64,000 nt of DNA from Ruania albidiflava DSM 18029 (GCF_000421225.1 NZ_ATWL01000005.1:1-64000); one strand, 5' to 3'. Counted from the stretch's first letter, positions 31,636-42,229 are shown. Notes: generated from the sequence alone by a model not told the origin. Made by a program: numbers and translations.

Positions 31636-33504
31636 TCAGGCCGCCGCACCGGCGAACTGCGACCGGTACAGCTCTGCGTAGCGTCCACCTGCGGCACGCA
31701 GCTTCGCGTGCGACCCGGACTCCACGATCCGGCCGTCCTCGACCACCAGGATGGTATCGGCGGCACGCACAGTGGACAGCCGGTGGGCGATGACTATCGC
31801 GGTGCGTCCGGCCAGTGCCTCGCTCAGTGCCTCCTGCACTGCGGTCTCCGAGGTGGAGTCCAGGTGCGCGGTGGCCTCGTCCAGGATGATCACGGGGGAG
31901 GCTGCGAGCAGCACGCGGGCGATGGTCAGCCGCTGCCGCTCGCCACCGGAGAGGCGGTAGCCTCGCTCCCCGGCCACCGTGTCCAACCCGTCCGGCAGTC
32001 CGCGGACCAGGTCTGCCAGCCGCGCCCGGCCGAGGGCGTCCCAGAGCTGCTCGTCGCTCGCGTCCGGCCGGGCCAGCAGCAGGTTCGCCCGGATCGTGTC
32101 GTGGAACAGGTGACCGTCCTGGGTGACCATCCCGACGGCGGAGCGCAGCGTGGCGCTGCTCAGCTCCCGCACGTCCACACCGCCGAGGCGCACCGCACCG
32201 ACGTCCACGTCGTACAACCGCGGCAACAGGGCTGCGATGGTGGACTTGCCGGCACCAGAGGACCCGACCAGGGCCACCATCTGCCCGGGTTCGGCGCGGA
32301 AGGACACCTCGTGCAGCACGTCCACCCCGCCGCGGTCGTCCAGGGTGGCGACCTCTTCCAGGGATGCCAGCGATACCCGGTCGGCAGCCGGGTAGGCGAA
32401 GGTGACCTGGTCCAGCTCCACCGAGAGCGGCCCGGCGGGCAGCTCGCGGGCCTCGGCTGGCTCGGCCACCAGCGGCTGCAGGTCGAGGACCTCGAAGACC
32501 CGCTCGAAGCTGACCATCGCGCTCATCACCTCCACCCGAGCATTGGCCAGTGCGGTCAGCGGGGCGTACAGCCGGGTGAGCAGCAGGGCAAGGGCGACCA
32601 CATCTCCGGCGGCCAGGCCACCACTGAGGGCGAGCACACCACCGACCCCGTACACGACCGCCAGCGCGAGCGCCGAGACCAGGGTGAGGGCGATCAGGAA
32701 CACCTGCTGCAGCATCGCGCTGCGGATGCCGATGTCCCGTACCCGCGCGGCCCGTTCGGCGAACTCCGCCGACTCCTGCTCCGGGCGGCCGAACAGCTTC
32801 ACCAGCGTGGCCCCCGGTGCGGAGAACCGTTCGGTCATCCGGGAGGTCATCGTGGCGTTGTGGTTGGCCGCCTCTCGGCGCAGCCGGGCCAGCCGGGCGC
32901 CGAGCAGCCGGGCGGGCAGCACGAACACCGGCAGCAGCACCAGTGTCAGCAGCGTCACCTGCCAGGACAGGCTGACCATCGCCAGGAACGCCAGCAGCAG
33001 CGTCACGGAATTGCTCACCACTCCGGAGAGGGTGTCGCTGAACGCGCGCTGGGCACCGAGCACGTCACTGTTCAGCCGGCTGACCAGCGCTCCGGTGCGG
33101 GTGCGGTTGAAGAATGCCACCGGCATCTGCTGCACATGGTCGAAGACGCTGGTGCGCAGGTCGAGGATGAGGCCCTCGCCGATCGTGGCGGACAACCACC
33201 GCTGCACCAGGCTCAACCCCGCCTCGGCAAGCGCGACCAGGGCGATCACCCCGGCCAGAGTGAGCACCACCCGCGCAGCGGCGCCACCGACGATGGCGTC
33301 CACCACCCGCCCGGCGAGCAGCGGGGTGGCGACGGTGACCACGGCTACGGCCACGCCCACGCTCACGAACACGGTGATGCGCCGCCGGTGCGGGCGGGCG
33401 AAGGCGCCGATCCGGCGCAGCGTGCGCCTGGAGAACGGGCGCCGATCGGCGTCGGCCTGCATCGACGTGTACATCGAGTGCCACGCCACAGATTCCATGC
33501 TCAT
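31636..33504 (-). CDS. ABC exporter (fused permease-ATPase), SoxR-controlled
   Basis: A 622-residue type I half-transporter: six membrane helices in residues ~30-330, then a nucleotide-binding domain with Walker [11 protein letters not shown]-loop MVTQDGHLF, signature LSGGERQRL, Walker [13 protein letters not shown] and H-loop IAHRLST. An insertion of ~20 residues ([16 protein letters not shown]) lies between the A-loop Tyr and Walker A, seen in related actinobacterial exporters. ATG 33504 follows aggag. A SoxR box lies in its promoter, so it probably exports redox-active small molecules. Substrate unknown. Confidence 0.9.
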   Translation of the reverse strand: MSMESVAWHSMYTSMQADADRRPFSRRTLRRIGAFARPHRRRITVFVSVGVAVAVVTVATPLLAGRVVDAIVGGAAARVVLTLAGVIALVALAEAGLSLVQRWLSATIGEGLILDLRTSVFDHVQQMPVAFFNRTRTGALVSRLNSDVLGAQRAFSDTLSGVVSNSVTLLLAFLAMVSLSWQVTLLTLVLLPVFVLPARLLGARLARLRREAANHNATMTSRMTERFSAPGATLVKLFGRPEQESAEFAERAARVRDIGIRSAMLQQVFLIALTLVSALALAVVYGVGGVLALSGGLAAGDVVALALLLTRLYAPLTALANARVEVMSAMVSFERVFEVLDLQPLVAEPAEARELPAGPLSVELDQVTFAYPAADRVSLASLEEVATLDDRGGVDVLHEVSFRAEPGQMVALVGSSGAGKSTIAALLPRLYDVDVGAVRLGGVDVRELSSATLRSAVGMVTQDGHLFHDTIRANLLLARPDASDEQLWDALGRARLADLVRGLPDGLDTVAGERGYRLSGGERQRLTIARVLLAASPVIILDEATAHLDSTSETAVQEALSEALAGRTAIVIAHRLSTVRAADTILVVEDGRIVESGSHAKLRAAGGRYAELYRSQFAGAAA

Positions 33505-33542
33505 CGCGCTGCTCCTGGGTCGAAGTGCCTCTTGCCCGACCC

Positions 33543-33573
33543 ACCCTTGTACCTCAACAATGGTTGAGGTCAA
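33543..33573 (-). promoter_or_regulatory. SoxR operator within the exporter promoter
   Basis: CCTCAACAATGGTTGAGG (33552-33569) is an 18-bp box with the CCTCAA-N6-TTGAGG symmetry of known SoxR sites. On the minus strand it is preceded by -35 TTGACC (33573-33568). A -10 may be TACAAG (16-bp spacer) or AAGGGT (19-bp spacer, as MerR-family promoters use). Confidence 0.85.
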
Positions 33574-33587
33574 CGGAGGGTGGAGAG

Positions 33588-34046
33588 ATGCCTGTCACAC
33601 CGGCCTGGCACCAGGGCGAGCTGACGGTCGGGGAGGTGGCCGCGCGCAGCGGGGTGAGCGTCTCCGCACTGCACTTCTACGAGCGCAGCGGGTTGATCGC
33701 TGCCCGACGCACCTCGGGGAACCAGCGTCGGTACCGGCGGGACGTACTGCGCCGGGTGGCGCTGATCCGGGTCGCGCAGCGGGTGGGGATCCCGTTGGCG
33801 GACATCCGCAGTGCCCTGGCGGGGCTGCCGGACGGGCGCACCCCGACCCGGCGGGACTGGCAGCAGCTCTCCGAGCGCTGGCGGGCGGAGCTGGACGAGC
33901 GGATCCACCGGCTGCAGCAGCTGCGGGACAGCTTCACCGACTGCATCGGCTGCGGCTGCCTGTCCATCGACCGGTGCGGCCTGGCCAACCCGCGGGACGC
34001 GCTGGCTGCCCGCGGCCCGGGGCCACGGCGGCTGCTGGAGTCCTGA
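33588..34046 (+). CDS. soxR: redox-sensing regulator SoxR
   Basis: A 152-residue MerR-family activator with a 2Fe-2S cluster. Seen: [50 protein letters not shown], a dimerisation helix, and the cluster-binding [12 protein letters not shown] (four Cys) near residues 123-134. ATG 33588 follows ggagggtggaga. It is divergent from the ABC exporter with the SoxR box between them. In non-enteric bacteria SoxR directly controls exporters and oxidoreductases rather than soxS, and the adjacent nitroreductase may share this function. Confidence 0.95.
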   Translation: MPVTPAWHQGELTVGEVAARSGVSVSALHFYERSGLIAARRTSGNQRRYRRDVLRRVALIRVAQRVGIPLADIRSALAGLPDGRTPTRRDWQQLSERWRAELDERIHRLQQLRDSFTDCIGCGCLSIDRCGLANPRDALAARGPGPRRLLES

Positions 34047-34079
34047 CCGAGCAGCCTCCGCGGCGGCGCAGCGACCGCC

Positions 34080-34697
34080 TCAGAGAACGGTTGCGGCGTC
34101 GGCGAACTCCAGCCGGGGCAGCCGCGGCAGCGGCGTGCCAGCACCCACGACATGCCCGACGTTGACCACCATCAGCGAACGCCAGCCGCACTCCGCGAAG
34201 AACTCGGCGTCCACGGCCGCGAAGTCCATCCCGTTCATCGGCCCCGCGCCCAGGCCAGCGGCGCGCAGTCCGACGATCAGGTATCCGGCCTGGATCAGCG
34301 CGTTGGTCCGGGCCATCGGGTCGCGAGCCTCCGGCGACCGGCCGAGCTGCTCCTTGATCTGCGGAGCGTGCGGGAACAGCGTGCCCAGGTGTTGGTGGAA
34401 GTCCGGGTCGTAGGCGAGGACGAGGCTCAGCGGTGCGGTAGCGACCCGTTCCTGGTTCCCCTCGGCCATCAGCGGCACCAGCCGGTCCCGGGCCTCGCCG
34501 CGGCGCAGCACGAGCAGCCGCAGCGGGAGGATGTTCATCGCCGTCGGACCCCACTTGATCAGGTCGTAGACCGCTTCGATCTGGGCCACGTCCACGCTTT
34601 CGTCGGTGAACTCACGTGCGGTCCGAGCGGTGCGGAACAGCCGGTCCGCGACCTCTGGGGCGATCTGCAGGTCATGGGCGAGAGTGTCGATGCTCAT
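34080..34697 (-). CDS. nitroreductase-family protein (RutE-like malonic semialdehyde reductase)
   Basis: A 205-residue FMN-dependent oxidoreductase of the nitroreductase fold, closest in pattern to the RutE/HadB group: FRTARTAREFTDESV near the start, IKWGPTAMNILPLRLLVLR, NALIQAGYLIVGLRAAGLGAGPMNGMD, and VNVGH near the end. RutE reduces malonic semialdehyde, but no other rut genes are present, so the natural substrate here is open. It is convergent with soxR. The promoter region upstream (34698-34735) is locally AT-rich, so it probably has its own promoter. Confidence 0.85.
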   Translation of the reverse strand: MSIDTLAHDLQIAPEVADRLFRTARTAREFTDESVDVAQIEAVYDLIKWGPTAMNILPLRLLVLRRGEARDRLVPLMAEGNQERVATAPLSLVLAYDPDFHQHLGTLFPHAPQIKEQLGRSPEARDPMARTNALIQAGYLIVGLRAAGLGAGPMNGMDFAAVDAEFFAECGWRSLMVVNVGHVVGAGTPLPRLPRLEFADAATVL

Positions 34698-34787
34698 GAC
34701 CTAAAGAACCATCAAGTTTTCAACTATCTTCCGTGCGCCGGTGTGTTCTGCGTCACGGTCAGCCCATCCCGAGCCCGACGGCGGAGC

Positions 34788-37700
34788 TCACCGAGCACCG
34801 ACGGTCACCGTGGCGAGCACCTCGTCGATCTCGGCCTCGGTGATCTCCCCGGAGCTGATCGTCTCCCTCGCGCCGACGTAGACGAACGAGGCCTGGATGT
34901 TCTCCAGCGGCACCTGGTGCAGCCGGGACCAGGCGAGCCGGTAGAGCGCGAGCTGCATCCGCCGGCTGCGCAGCGTGCGAGCGTCCTGCGGCGGCGCGCC
35001 GGTCTTCCAGTCGACGATGTGCACCCCGTCGTCGGTGGCGAACACCGCGTCGATGCGGCAGCGGACCATCACCGAGCGCACCGGGGTCTCGATGTCCACC
35101 TCCACCCCGATCGGGTGGGCGTGGGCCCACTCGCTGGCCAGGAACGCCTGCTGCAGCTCGGCCAGAGCGGCGTCCTCCCCGGCCAGGTCATCGTCCGCAC
35201 CGGGCAGTGCCTCCCAGTCCAGCAGGGCACGCGAACCGAAGTACTGCTCCAGCCAGGCGTGGAACCGGGTGCCGCGGCGGGCCTGCACACTGGGCTGGCG
35301 TGGCACCGGTCGGCGCCGGTTCCTGCGGAACGCGGCCGGGTCCTCGGCCAGGGCGACCACAGCGGAGGCGGACAGGTGCGCGGGTCGGTCCGTGGTCTGC
35401 GCTGCGGCCCGGTCACGTTCGGCGAGCAGCAGCTCGGCGTCCTGCCACCACTGCTGCGCCTGGGCGCTGACCCCGGGAAGCACACCGGCACCGGCGTCCT
35501 GCCAGACCCGGTCCCACTGCTGCCCGACCGCCGCTGCTGGTTCTGGCCAGGTGGCGTTCTGCCCGGCCGGCCCGGCGGGGTTCTGCTCGTGCTCGGAGGC
35601 GTCCGGGAGCCCGGCGGTCTCCACCAGGTCGGCGCGGACCAGCTCGGTCAGGAACGGGGAGGGCCGCTTCGGGCGGGTCTGCGCGGCCCAGAAGGAGCCG
35701 GTGAGCAGCAGCTCGTGCCGCGCTCGGGTGAGCGCCACGTAGGCGAGGCGGCGTTCTTCCTGCAGCAGCCGCTGTCCCTCCTCGAGACGGAACTGCGCCA
35801 GGGCGGACTCCATCTCGGTGTGGGTCGCTGCTTCTTCGGCCTGCAGCTCCGGCAGGGAGGCGGCGTCGCCGCGCAGCGGGTAGGGCAGGGTACCGATCGG
35901 GGTGAGCCAGCCGCCGCTGGTCACAGGCTTGTCCTCGGCGGGAGTGTGCTGCAGGGCCGGGAAGTCGCCCATGTTCAGCCCTGCCACCACCACGCAGTCC
36001 CACTCCAGCCCCTTCGCGGCGTGCACGGTCATGATCTGGATCGCCTGCGGGTCCGGTTCGGCCTCGAGCACCTCCAGGCCACGTTCCTCGTCCTCGGCGA
36101 CGTCCAGGTAGGCCAGGAACGCGCCGAGCGTGGGGGCACCGGAGCCGTCGGCGAAGTCGGCGCCTGCGGCGGTGAAAGCATCGAGGTGCCGGCGGGCGTG
36201 CCCGGCGCTGCCGGGGGTGGCGGCGAGCACCTCGATGTCCAGCTCGAGCGCCTGCTCGGTGGCGGTGATCAGCTCGGGTACGGACAGGTGGGTCAGTGCG
36301 CGGACCGTGCGGATGGCCTCGGCGAGGCGCTGCAGCCGGGCACGTGCCGCCTCGCTGAGGGAGCGGCCGCGGGGGCTGTGCCACTCTGGCCGGGGCAACC
36401 GGTCGACGGCTTCGACGAGGCTGGCCTCCTCCACCGCCTCCCGGACCTGGGGAAGCTCCTCGGCGCCGGAGCCCTCGGCGTCCTCGCGGTTCGCCGTGCT
36501 CTCGTCTGCCCCTGGGCGGGTCCAGGCGCTGGCCTGGGTGCGGGACCAGTCGGCGAGCACCTGCAGGTCCACCGCGCCCAGGTGCACGCTCGGACCGGTG
36601 AGCAGCCGCATCATCGCATCGCCGCGGGAGGGGTCGTGCGCCACCTGCAGCGCGGCACGCACGTCGGCCACCTCTGGGGTGGACAGCAGCCCGGCCAGCC
36701 CGACCACCTGGCAGGGCAGGCCGGCAGCGGTCAGCGCCTGCTCGATCGCGACGAACTGGGCACGCCTGCGGCACAGCACCGCCGCAGAGGCGCCGCTGGC
36801 CCACCGCTGACCGAGGTAGACGGCGATCTGCTCGGCCTCCTCCAGGTGGGTCTCGGTGTACCGCGCCTGCACGCTGCCGCCGCCGGCGTCCGGACGCGCA
36901 GCCAGCTCCGCGACCGCCTCGGTGCGCAGCGGCGCGGCCAGGTGGTTCGCGGCTCGCAGGATCGCCAGGTCGTTGCGCCAGGCGGTGCTCAGGTTCACAG
37001 TGCGTGCCGGTCCGTCGGGTCCGGGGAAGGCGTCCGGGAAGTCCAGCAGGGTGCCGGCGGCGGCACCGCGCCAGCCGTAGATCGCCTGGTTCGGGTCACC
37101 GACCGCGGTCACCGGGTGGCCGTCGCCGAACAGGGCGCGCAGCATCTGCACCTGGGCGATCGAGGTGTCCTGGTACTCGTCCAGCAGCACCGCCCGGTAC
37201 CGGGTCTGCTCCCCCGCACCGACGTCGTCCACCTGGGCGGCGATCGTGGCGGCCAGGCGCACCTGGTCGCCGAAGTCCACCACCCCGTCGGTCTGCTTGC
37301 GGGCGGTGAACGCCGCGACCAGGTCCATCAGCGCGCGTCGCGTGCTCAGCGACTCGACCACCCGGCGCACCGCGGCGCGCATCCCGGGCTTCTTCCCCGG
37401 TTCGTCCTCCTTCTCGGTCAGCGAGCGGATCAGCCGGTCGATCTCAGCGGCCGCCTCCCCGGGGCTGCGGCCGTGCTCGGAGAGCTCAGCAGCCAGAGCG
37501 GCGACGGCGTCCACCACTGTGCTCACCGCGGCGGTCGTGTCCAGGTCGTCCGGCCAGGTGCGGACCACGTCATCGGCGAGCTGGTAACGGCCGGCGTCCC
37601 CGATCAGGGTGGCATCCGGGTCGACGCCGATGCGCAGGGCGTGGTCGGTGACGATGCCGGCGGCATAGGAGTTGTAGGTGGCGATCCGGGGCTGGTCCTC

Positions 37701-38039
37701 GACAGCGTCCGGTCTGCTCACCCCGGCGCGGGCAAGCCGGCGCAGCCGGGAGCGGATCCGTACGGACAGCTCCGAGGCTGCCTTCCGGGTGAACGTCAGG
37801 CCGAGGATCTCGCTGGGGCGGACCAGCTGGTTGGCGACCAGGTAGACCACCCGGGCGGCCATCGTCTCGGTCTTGCCCGAGCCGGCACCAGCCACCACGA
37901 GCATCGGCTCCAGGTCCGCCTCGATCACCGCGGTCTGCTCCGGGGTGGGGCGGGGCTGGCCGAGGGCGTCGGCGATGGCGTCCGCGCTCCAGGTGGTGGT
38001 CGCCGGTCTCCCGGCAGTCTCTTCGCTCCTCGTGCTCAT
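34788..38039 (-). CDS. adnB: AdnB-type helicase-nuclease subunit
   Basis: A 1083-residue protein: a UvrD/RecB-type SF1A motor (motif I VVAGAGSGKTETM at about residue 48; motif II LLDEYQDTS; motif III GDPNQAIYGWRGA; AAKGLEWD; ALTRARHEL) followed by a RecB-family nuclease domain with the catalytic IDAVFATDDGVHIVDWKTG about 80 residues from the C-terminus. With AdnA it forms the actinobacterial RecBCD/AddAB analogue that resects double-strand breaks. ATG overlaps the adnA stop by 4 bases. Order matches M. tuberculosis Rv3201c-Rv3202c. Confidence 0.92.
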   Translation of the reverse strand: MSTRSEETAGRPATTTWSADAIADALGQPRPTPEQTAVIEADLEPMLVVAGAGSGKTETMAARVVYLVANQLVRPSEILGLTFTRKAASELSVRIRSRLRRLARAGVSRPDAVEDQPRIATYNSYAAGIVTDHALRIGVDPDATLIGDAGRYQLADDVVRTWPDDLDTTAAVSTVVDAVAALAAELSEHGRSPGEAAAEIDRLIRSLTEKEDEPGKKPGMRAAVRRVVESLSTRRALMDLVAAFTARKQTDGVVDFGDQVRLAATIAAQVDDVGAGEQTRYRAVLLDEYQDTSIAQVQMLRALFGDGHPVTAVGDPNQAIYGWRGAAAGTLLDFPDAFPGPDGPARTVNLSTAWRNDLAILRAANHLAAPLRTEAVAELAARPDAGGGSVQARYTETHLEEAEQIAVYLGQRWASGASAAVLCRRRAQFVAIEQALTAAGLPCQVVGLAGLLSTPEVADVRAALQVAHDPSRGDAMMRLLTGPSVHLGAVDLQVLADWSRTQASAWTRPGADESTANREDAEGSGAEELPQVREAVEEASLVEAVDRLPRPEWHSPRGRSLSEAARARLQRLAEAIRTVRALTHLSVPELITATEQALELDIEVLAATPGSAGHARRHLDAFTAAGADFADGSGAPTLGAFLAYLDVAEDEERGLEVLEAEPDPQAIQIMTVHAAKGLEWDCVVVAGLNMGDFPALQHTPAEDKPVTSGGWLTPIGTLPYPLRGDAASLPELQAEEAATHTEMESALAQFRLEEGQRLLQEERRLAYVALTRARHELLLTGSFWAAQTRPKRPSPFLTELVRADLVETAGLPDASEHEQNPAGPAGQNATWPEPAAAVGQQWDRVWQDAGAGVLPGVSAQAQQWWQDAELLLAERDRAAAQTTDRPAHLSASAVVALAEDPAAFRRNRRRPVPRQPSVQARRGTRFHAWLEQYFGSRALLDWEALPGADDDLAGEDAALAELQQAFLASEWAHAHPIGVEVDIETPVRSVMVRCRIDAVFATDDGVHIVDWKTGAPPQDARTLRSRRMQLALYRLAWSRLHQVPLENIQASFVYVGARETISSGEITEAEIDEVLATVTVGAR

Positions 38040-41000
38040 CGGGCCACCCGCGCACCCTCGGGCTGCGCCGGGCAGGAGGTGCGCACCGGGCAGGTGCGGC
38101 AGGTCTCGTTCGGCCGGGCCTCGAAGTGGTCTGCAGCCATCGTCTGCGCCCCGTCCTGGACGAGCTCCTCGGCCCAGGTGGGTGCGGCGTCCTCGGCCAG
38201 AGGCAGCTGGTCGCGCTGCGCGGCGTTCTTCGCTTTGGTACCCACATAGAGCAGAGCGGCGCCACCGCTGCGGTCCAGCCGCTCTCCGCCGGCCTCTCCA
38301 GCATCGAACGCGGCGGCGAACCCGCCCCGCTCTGCGGCCACCTGGTAGCTGCCCAGCTGCGGGTGCCGCGCGGCGTCCGCCGTGCTGACCGGCGTGGTGC
38401 CGGTCTTCAGGTCCACCACGCGCACGCCCTCGGAGGTGAGCTCCACCCGGTCCACCCGGCCGCGGAGCACCGCCCGGCCCAGGTCCACCTCGAAGGGCAC
38501 CTCAGTGGCCACCGGCCCGGGGTGGGCAGCGAGATAGCTGGCGAGCTTGTCCACCATCTCCTCGGCGCGGCGGCGCTGCACCGCACCCACCCAGCCGGCG
38601 GGCAGGTCGAGCTCGTGCCAGCGCGCGTCCAGGTCCGCACGCAGCTGCTCGCGCGTGCCGTGCGGGTGGCTAGCGGCGATCTCGTGGATCAGGTTGCCCA
38701 GGCTCTGCGCAGCGCTGTCCGCGGGTCGGCCACCGGAGCGGGTGAGCATCCAGCGCAGCGGGCAGGTGGCGACCAGCTCCATCGTGGACGGGCTCACCAC
38801 CACCTGCTCCTGCGGTCCGGCGAGCATGGCTGTGCTGGTGGCTGGCAGCAGCGGCGGCCACTGGCTCGCGTCCGCCCCGGGGACGTCCCGCTCGGCCAGG
38901 TAGGTCAGCAGCGCTGCGGCCTCGGACGCCAGCGCCAGCTCCTCAGCGGGCACCGGTCGGTCCTGCAGCACCGGGCGGAGCTGGGCGCGTAGCCGGCCGA
39001 CGAGCCCGCGCAGGTCCAGCGGGTGCGACACCTGCGCGATCGTGGGCGCCTCCTGCCCCTCGGGCAGCAGCATCTCCACGAACACCGACGGGCGGGCGTC
39101 CGTGTTCAGCACCGCGGTGACCAGCACCTCCCGGCGGGCGCGGGAGCACGCGGCCACAAAAGCACGCAGCTCCCCCTCGTACACCTCCCGCCGGGCTCGA
39201 CGGAACCGGTCGGTCTCGGCACCGGCCTGGTCGCGGGAGGTGGCCACGTGCCGGGCGGTGGCGATGTCGGCCAGCTCGGCGGCGCCGAGCAGCGAGTCCC
39301 GGATGCGCAGGTCCGGCCAGACCTCCTCCTGCACACCGGCCACCACCACCACCTCCCACTCGCCACCGGCAGCTCCGGCCGGCGTGTGCACCGCGACCGC
39401 ATCACCGAGGCGGCCCTGCTCGGCGAGGGTGTCCGCCGGGAAGTCCTGCGCCTCCAGGTGGGCCAGGAACCCCTCCGGAGAGGCCATCGTGGCTCGGTCG
39501 GTGAACTGCTCGGCTGCGCGGAACAGCGCCATCACCGCGTCCAGGTCCTCATCAGCCCGGTCGGCGCCGACACCACCGGCCAGCGCCCGCCGCTGCCAGG
39601 CCCCGGCCAGGCCGGTGGCCGACCAGATCGCCCAAAGCACCGTCTCCACTGTGGCGGCCTGCGCGGCTAGCGCCTCCCGACCGGCGGCCAGCACCGCCAG
39701 CAGCTGGTGCACCCCGCGAGCCAGACGACCGGGCAGCTCCACCTCGGCCAGCTCCGCAGCACCGGAGAGCAGAGCAGCGAGCAGCTCCTCGGAGCGCCGC
39801 GTGCCACCGGCGTCCCGCTCCGCCTGCCGCAGCCGACGGCGCAGCGCCCGCACGGTCACCGCATCCATCCCACCCACCGGTGAGCACAGCAGCGCCACCG
39901 CGTCCTCGGGATCCAGCCGGTCAGCCAGCACCGCCCGCAGGGCGAGCAGCAGAGCCGCCACCGCCGGCTCTTCCCGCAGCGGACGGTCCGGCAACGCCAT
40001 CTCCAGCGGCACACCGGCGCTGCGCAGCCCGCGGCGGATCGCCCCGGCCAACCCGCCGGAACGCACCACCACCGCCATCTGCGACCAGGGCACCTGCTCG
40101 TGCACGTGCTGCTCGCGCAGGTACCGCGCAACGTAAGCCACCTGCTGCGCATCGCTGGCCAGCAGCGCAGTGCGCAGCTGCGACTCCTCGGCCACCGGCT
40201 CAGCCCGCCGGCGCCGGGCCTCCTGCAGCGTCGGCAGCCCGCCGCTGAGCTCGGCGACCGGTCCGCGCAGCCCAGGGCCGTGCCGCCACACGCGGGTGAG
40301 CACGTGCGTGCGGGCCCCCCAGGCGCCGGCCTGCCCGGGTGGGAGGGAGGCAGTGTGCAGCAGGGCGGGGAGCCCGCCGCGGAACTGCTGGACCGCCACG
40401 TCCGCGTCCCCGAAGACTGCCAGCCGGGCACCGTCACCGGCCAGCGCATCCAGCAACCGGGCCGTGGCCAGGGTGGCGTCCTGGTAGTCGTCGTGCAGCA
40501 CCAGGTCCCAGCGGGGCCGCTCAGTGCCCGGGACGTCCTGCTCCCAGCTGTGCAGGGCGTGGGTGGCCTCATCGACGATCGTGGCGGCGTCGTAGCGGGC
40601 GCCACGGTCTGGGGTGGTCTGGCTCAGCGCCATCACCTGGGTGTACTCGGTCAGCAGCGCACCGGCGGCCACCCACTCCGGCCGGTGGTGACGCTCCCCC
40701 CACGCAGCCAGGCCCTGTCCGTCCAGACCGGCTTCGGCCGCGCGCATGTGCAGGTCCCGCAGCTCGTCCCGGAACGCCCGCAGGCTCAGTGCTTGCGCAG
40801 GTACCGTGGCTGGCCAGTCGATCACCACCCCCTCCCCAGCCGCATGACCGGCGAGCAGCTCGGCCAAGATCTGGTCCTGCTCCGGTCCGCTCACCAGGGT
40901 CGGTGGTGGTTCCCCGCGCAGCGTCGCCCGGAGCCGCAGCACGGCGAAGGCGAGCGACGCGGGGGTACGCACCAGCACCGAGGAGGTGGTCCGTGCCAGC

Positions 41001-41209
41001 TGTGCGGCCACCTGGTCACGCACCACGGCAGCCCGGCGGCGGGTGGGCACGAGCAGCACCCCAGCACCACCGGTGGCGGTGAGCCAGCGGGTGAAGGTGA
41101 GGACCGCCGTCGTGCTCTTGCCCGTGCCGGGCGCACCGTGCACCACGTGGTGCCCACCGGCCAGGATCGCGTCCTGCACGGCGCGTGAGACGTCCTGCGG
41201 GGTGCTCAT
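38036..41209 (-). CDS. adnA: AdnA-type helicase-nuclease subunit
   Basis: A 1057-residue partner of AdnB. The motor has motif I HGAPGTGKSTTAV near residue 25 and a motif II DDYQDA, with further SF1 motifs less conserved. The C-terminal nuclease domain contains RVDRVELTSEGVRVVDLKTG. Cysteines in ATCPLRW and the C-terminal CRTCPVRTSCP can form the AddB-like 4Fe-4S staple. A 4-base overlap with adnB ensures co-translation. ATG 41209; no strong ribosome site is evident. Confidence 0.9.
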   Translation of the reverse strand: MSTPQDVSRAVQDAILAGGHHVVHGAPGTGKSTTAVLTFTRWLTATGGAGVLLVPTRRRAAVVRDQVAAQLARTTSSVLVRTPASLAFAVLRLRATLRGEPPPTLVSGPEQDQILAELLAGHAAGEGVVIDWPATVPAQALSLRAFRDELRDLHMRAAEAGLDGQGLAAWGERHHRPEWVAAGALLTEYTQVMALSQTTPDRGARYDAATIVDEATHALHSWEQDVPGTERPRWDLVLHDDYQDATLATARLLDALAGDGARLAVFGDADVAVQQFRGGLPALLHTASLPPGQAGAWGARTHVLTRVWRHGPGLRGPVAELSGGLPTLQEARRRRAEPVAEESQLRTALLASDAQQVAYVARYLREQHVHEQVPWSQMAVVVRSGGLAGAIRRGLRSAGVPLEMALPDRPLREEPAVAALLLALRAVLADRLDPEDAVALLCSPVGGMDAVTVRALRRRLRQAERDAGGTRRSEELLAALLSGAAELAEVELPGRLARGVHQLLAVLAAGREALAAQAATVETVLWAIWSATGLAGAWQRRALAGGVGADRADEDLDAVMALFRAAEQFTDRATMASPEGFLAHLEAQDFPADTLAEQGRLGDAVAVHTPAGAAGGEWEVVVVAGVQEEVWPDLRIRDSLLGAAELADIATARHVATSRDQAGAETDRFRRARREVYEGELRAFVAACSRARREVLVTAVLNTDARPSVFVEMLLPEGQEAPTIAQVSHPLDLRGLVGRLRAQLRPVLQDRPVPAEELALASEAAALLTYLAERDVPGADASQWPPLLPATSTAMLAGPQEQVVVSPSTMELVATCPLRWMLTRSGGRPADSAAQSLGNLIHEIAASHPHGTREQLRADLDARWHELDLPAGWVGAVQRRRAEEMVDKLASYLAAHPGPVATEVPFEVDLGRAVLRGRVDRVELTSEGVRVVDLKTGTTPVSTADAARHPQLGSYQVAAERGGFAAAFDAGEAGGERLDRSGGAALLYVGTKAKNAAQRDQLPLAEDAAPTWAEELVQDGAQTMAADHFEARPNETCRTCPVRTSCPAQPEGARVAR

Positions 41210-41261
41210 GTGCCGATCTCACCATCCCACACCGACATCGAGGAGCGCACGGGCCGCACGG

Positions 41262-42140
41262 TCAGTGCAGCGGCCAGCCGTTCGGGGTGCAGCGGTCCAA
41301 GGAGATCGTCTGCTGCTGCATCACCGGGGCCACCTCACCAGGACCTGGGCACTCCCGGTGGTGGTGACCCAGCAGGTGGCCCACCTCATGGTTGATCAGG
41401 TACTGCCGGTAGGCGGTGATCGAACCCTGTTCGAGGAACTCGTCGGTCGCCTGCGCATAGCGCATCGCGTTCAGCACAGCGTGCCCGTTCCAGCCGCAGG
41501 AGTACAGCCCCAGGGTGCGCAACGGGGCACACATCTCGTCCACCTGGTCCGGGGAGGCGAGCACCACCCGGATGTCCGCCTCGGCGTCGGTACGGGCGAA
41601 GGAGACCGAGCCGTCGTGGCCCCAGCCGCGGCGGTCGTTGAGGGTCTCCATCACGAATGTGGTGAACTCGTCGGTGTCGATGGGCAACCCGTCCTCGACC
41701 TCCACCCGGATCTGCAGGACCTGGTCGGCGTCGGGGGCCGGGGCGTCCTGCTCGCCAGGGACGACGGTCAGTGTGCCGTCCGCGGCGTCCGGGATGTCCC
41801 GGTCGCGTACACCGGCGCGGGCGTCGGCACGCTCTGCCGGGGACAGCGTCGGTTCCTCCGTCGGTTCTTCGGTGGGGTCCTGGGTGGACTCCTCGGTGGC
41901 CTCGTCTGCGGGCTCCTCGGCAGCCATCGCGCTGGCATCCTCCGGTGCTGCCGCAGCGGTGGCGTCCGCCGTGCCGCCCGCGTCGCGCTCGGAGTTCCGG
42001 CTGACCGCGTCCTGGCTGCGGGCGTCGACGGCCGTAGGGCGGGGTTCTCCGGTCTCGGAGGACAGCACGAGCGGGGCGAGCAGGACCCCGAGCAGCACTC
42101 CTAGGCCTACTGCTGCCACGGCGAGCAAGAACCGACGCAT
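41262..42140 (-). CDS. DUF3152 secreted metzincin-like metalloprotease
   Basis: A 292-residue protein. One N-terminal membrane/signal helix (RRFLLAVAAVGLGVLLGVLLAPLVL) is followed by a low-complexity Glu/Pro/Ala/Thr linker with EEPTEEPT repeats, then the DUF3152 domain from about residue 120. The zinc motif HEVGHLLGHHH (HExxHxxGxxH) is complete, with CPGPGEVAPVMQQQT as a likely Met-turn region, and paired Cys. Conserved actinobacterial gene (Rv3207c); substrate unknown. ATG 42140; divergent from the DUF3107 gene. Confidence 0.9.
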   Translation of the reverse strand: MRRFLLAVAAVGLGVLLGVLLAPLVLSSETGEPRPTAVDARSQDAVSRNSERDAGGTADATAAAAPEDASAMAAEEPADEATEESTQDPTEEPTEEPTLSPAERADARAGVRDRDIPDAADGTLTVVPGEQDAPAPDADQVLQIRVEVEDGLPIDTDEFTTFVMETLNDRRGWGHDGSVSFARTDAEADIRVVLASPDQVDEMCAPLRTLGLYSCGWNGHAVLNAMRYAQATDEFLEQGSITAYRQYLINHEVGHLLGHHHRECPGPGEVAPVMQQQTISLDRCTPNGWPLH

Positions 42141-42229
42141 GGGTCCATCGTGTCACTCCAGGGACATACGATGGGACACAGCAGCGGTACCGATGGTCGT
42201 CGGTACCGGTTCCGACCTGAGGAGCAGTA

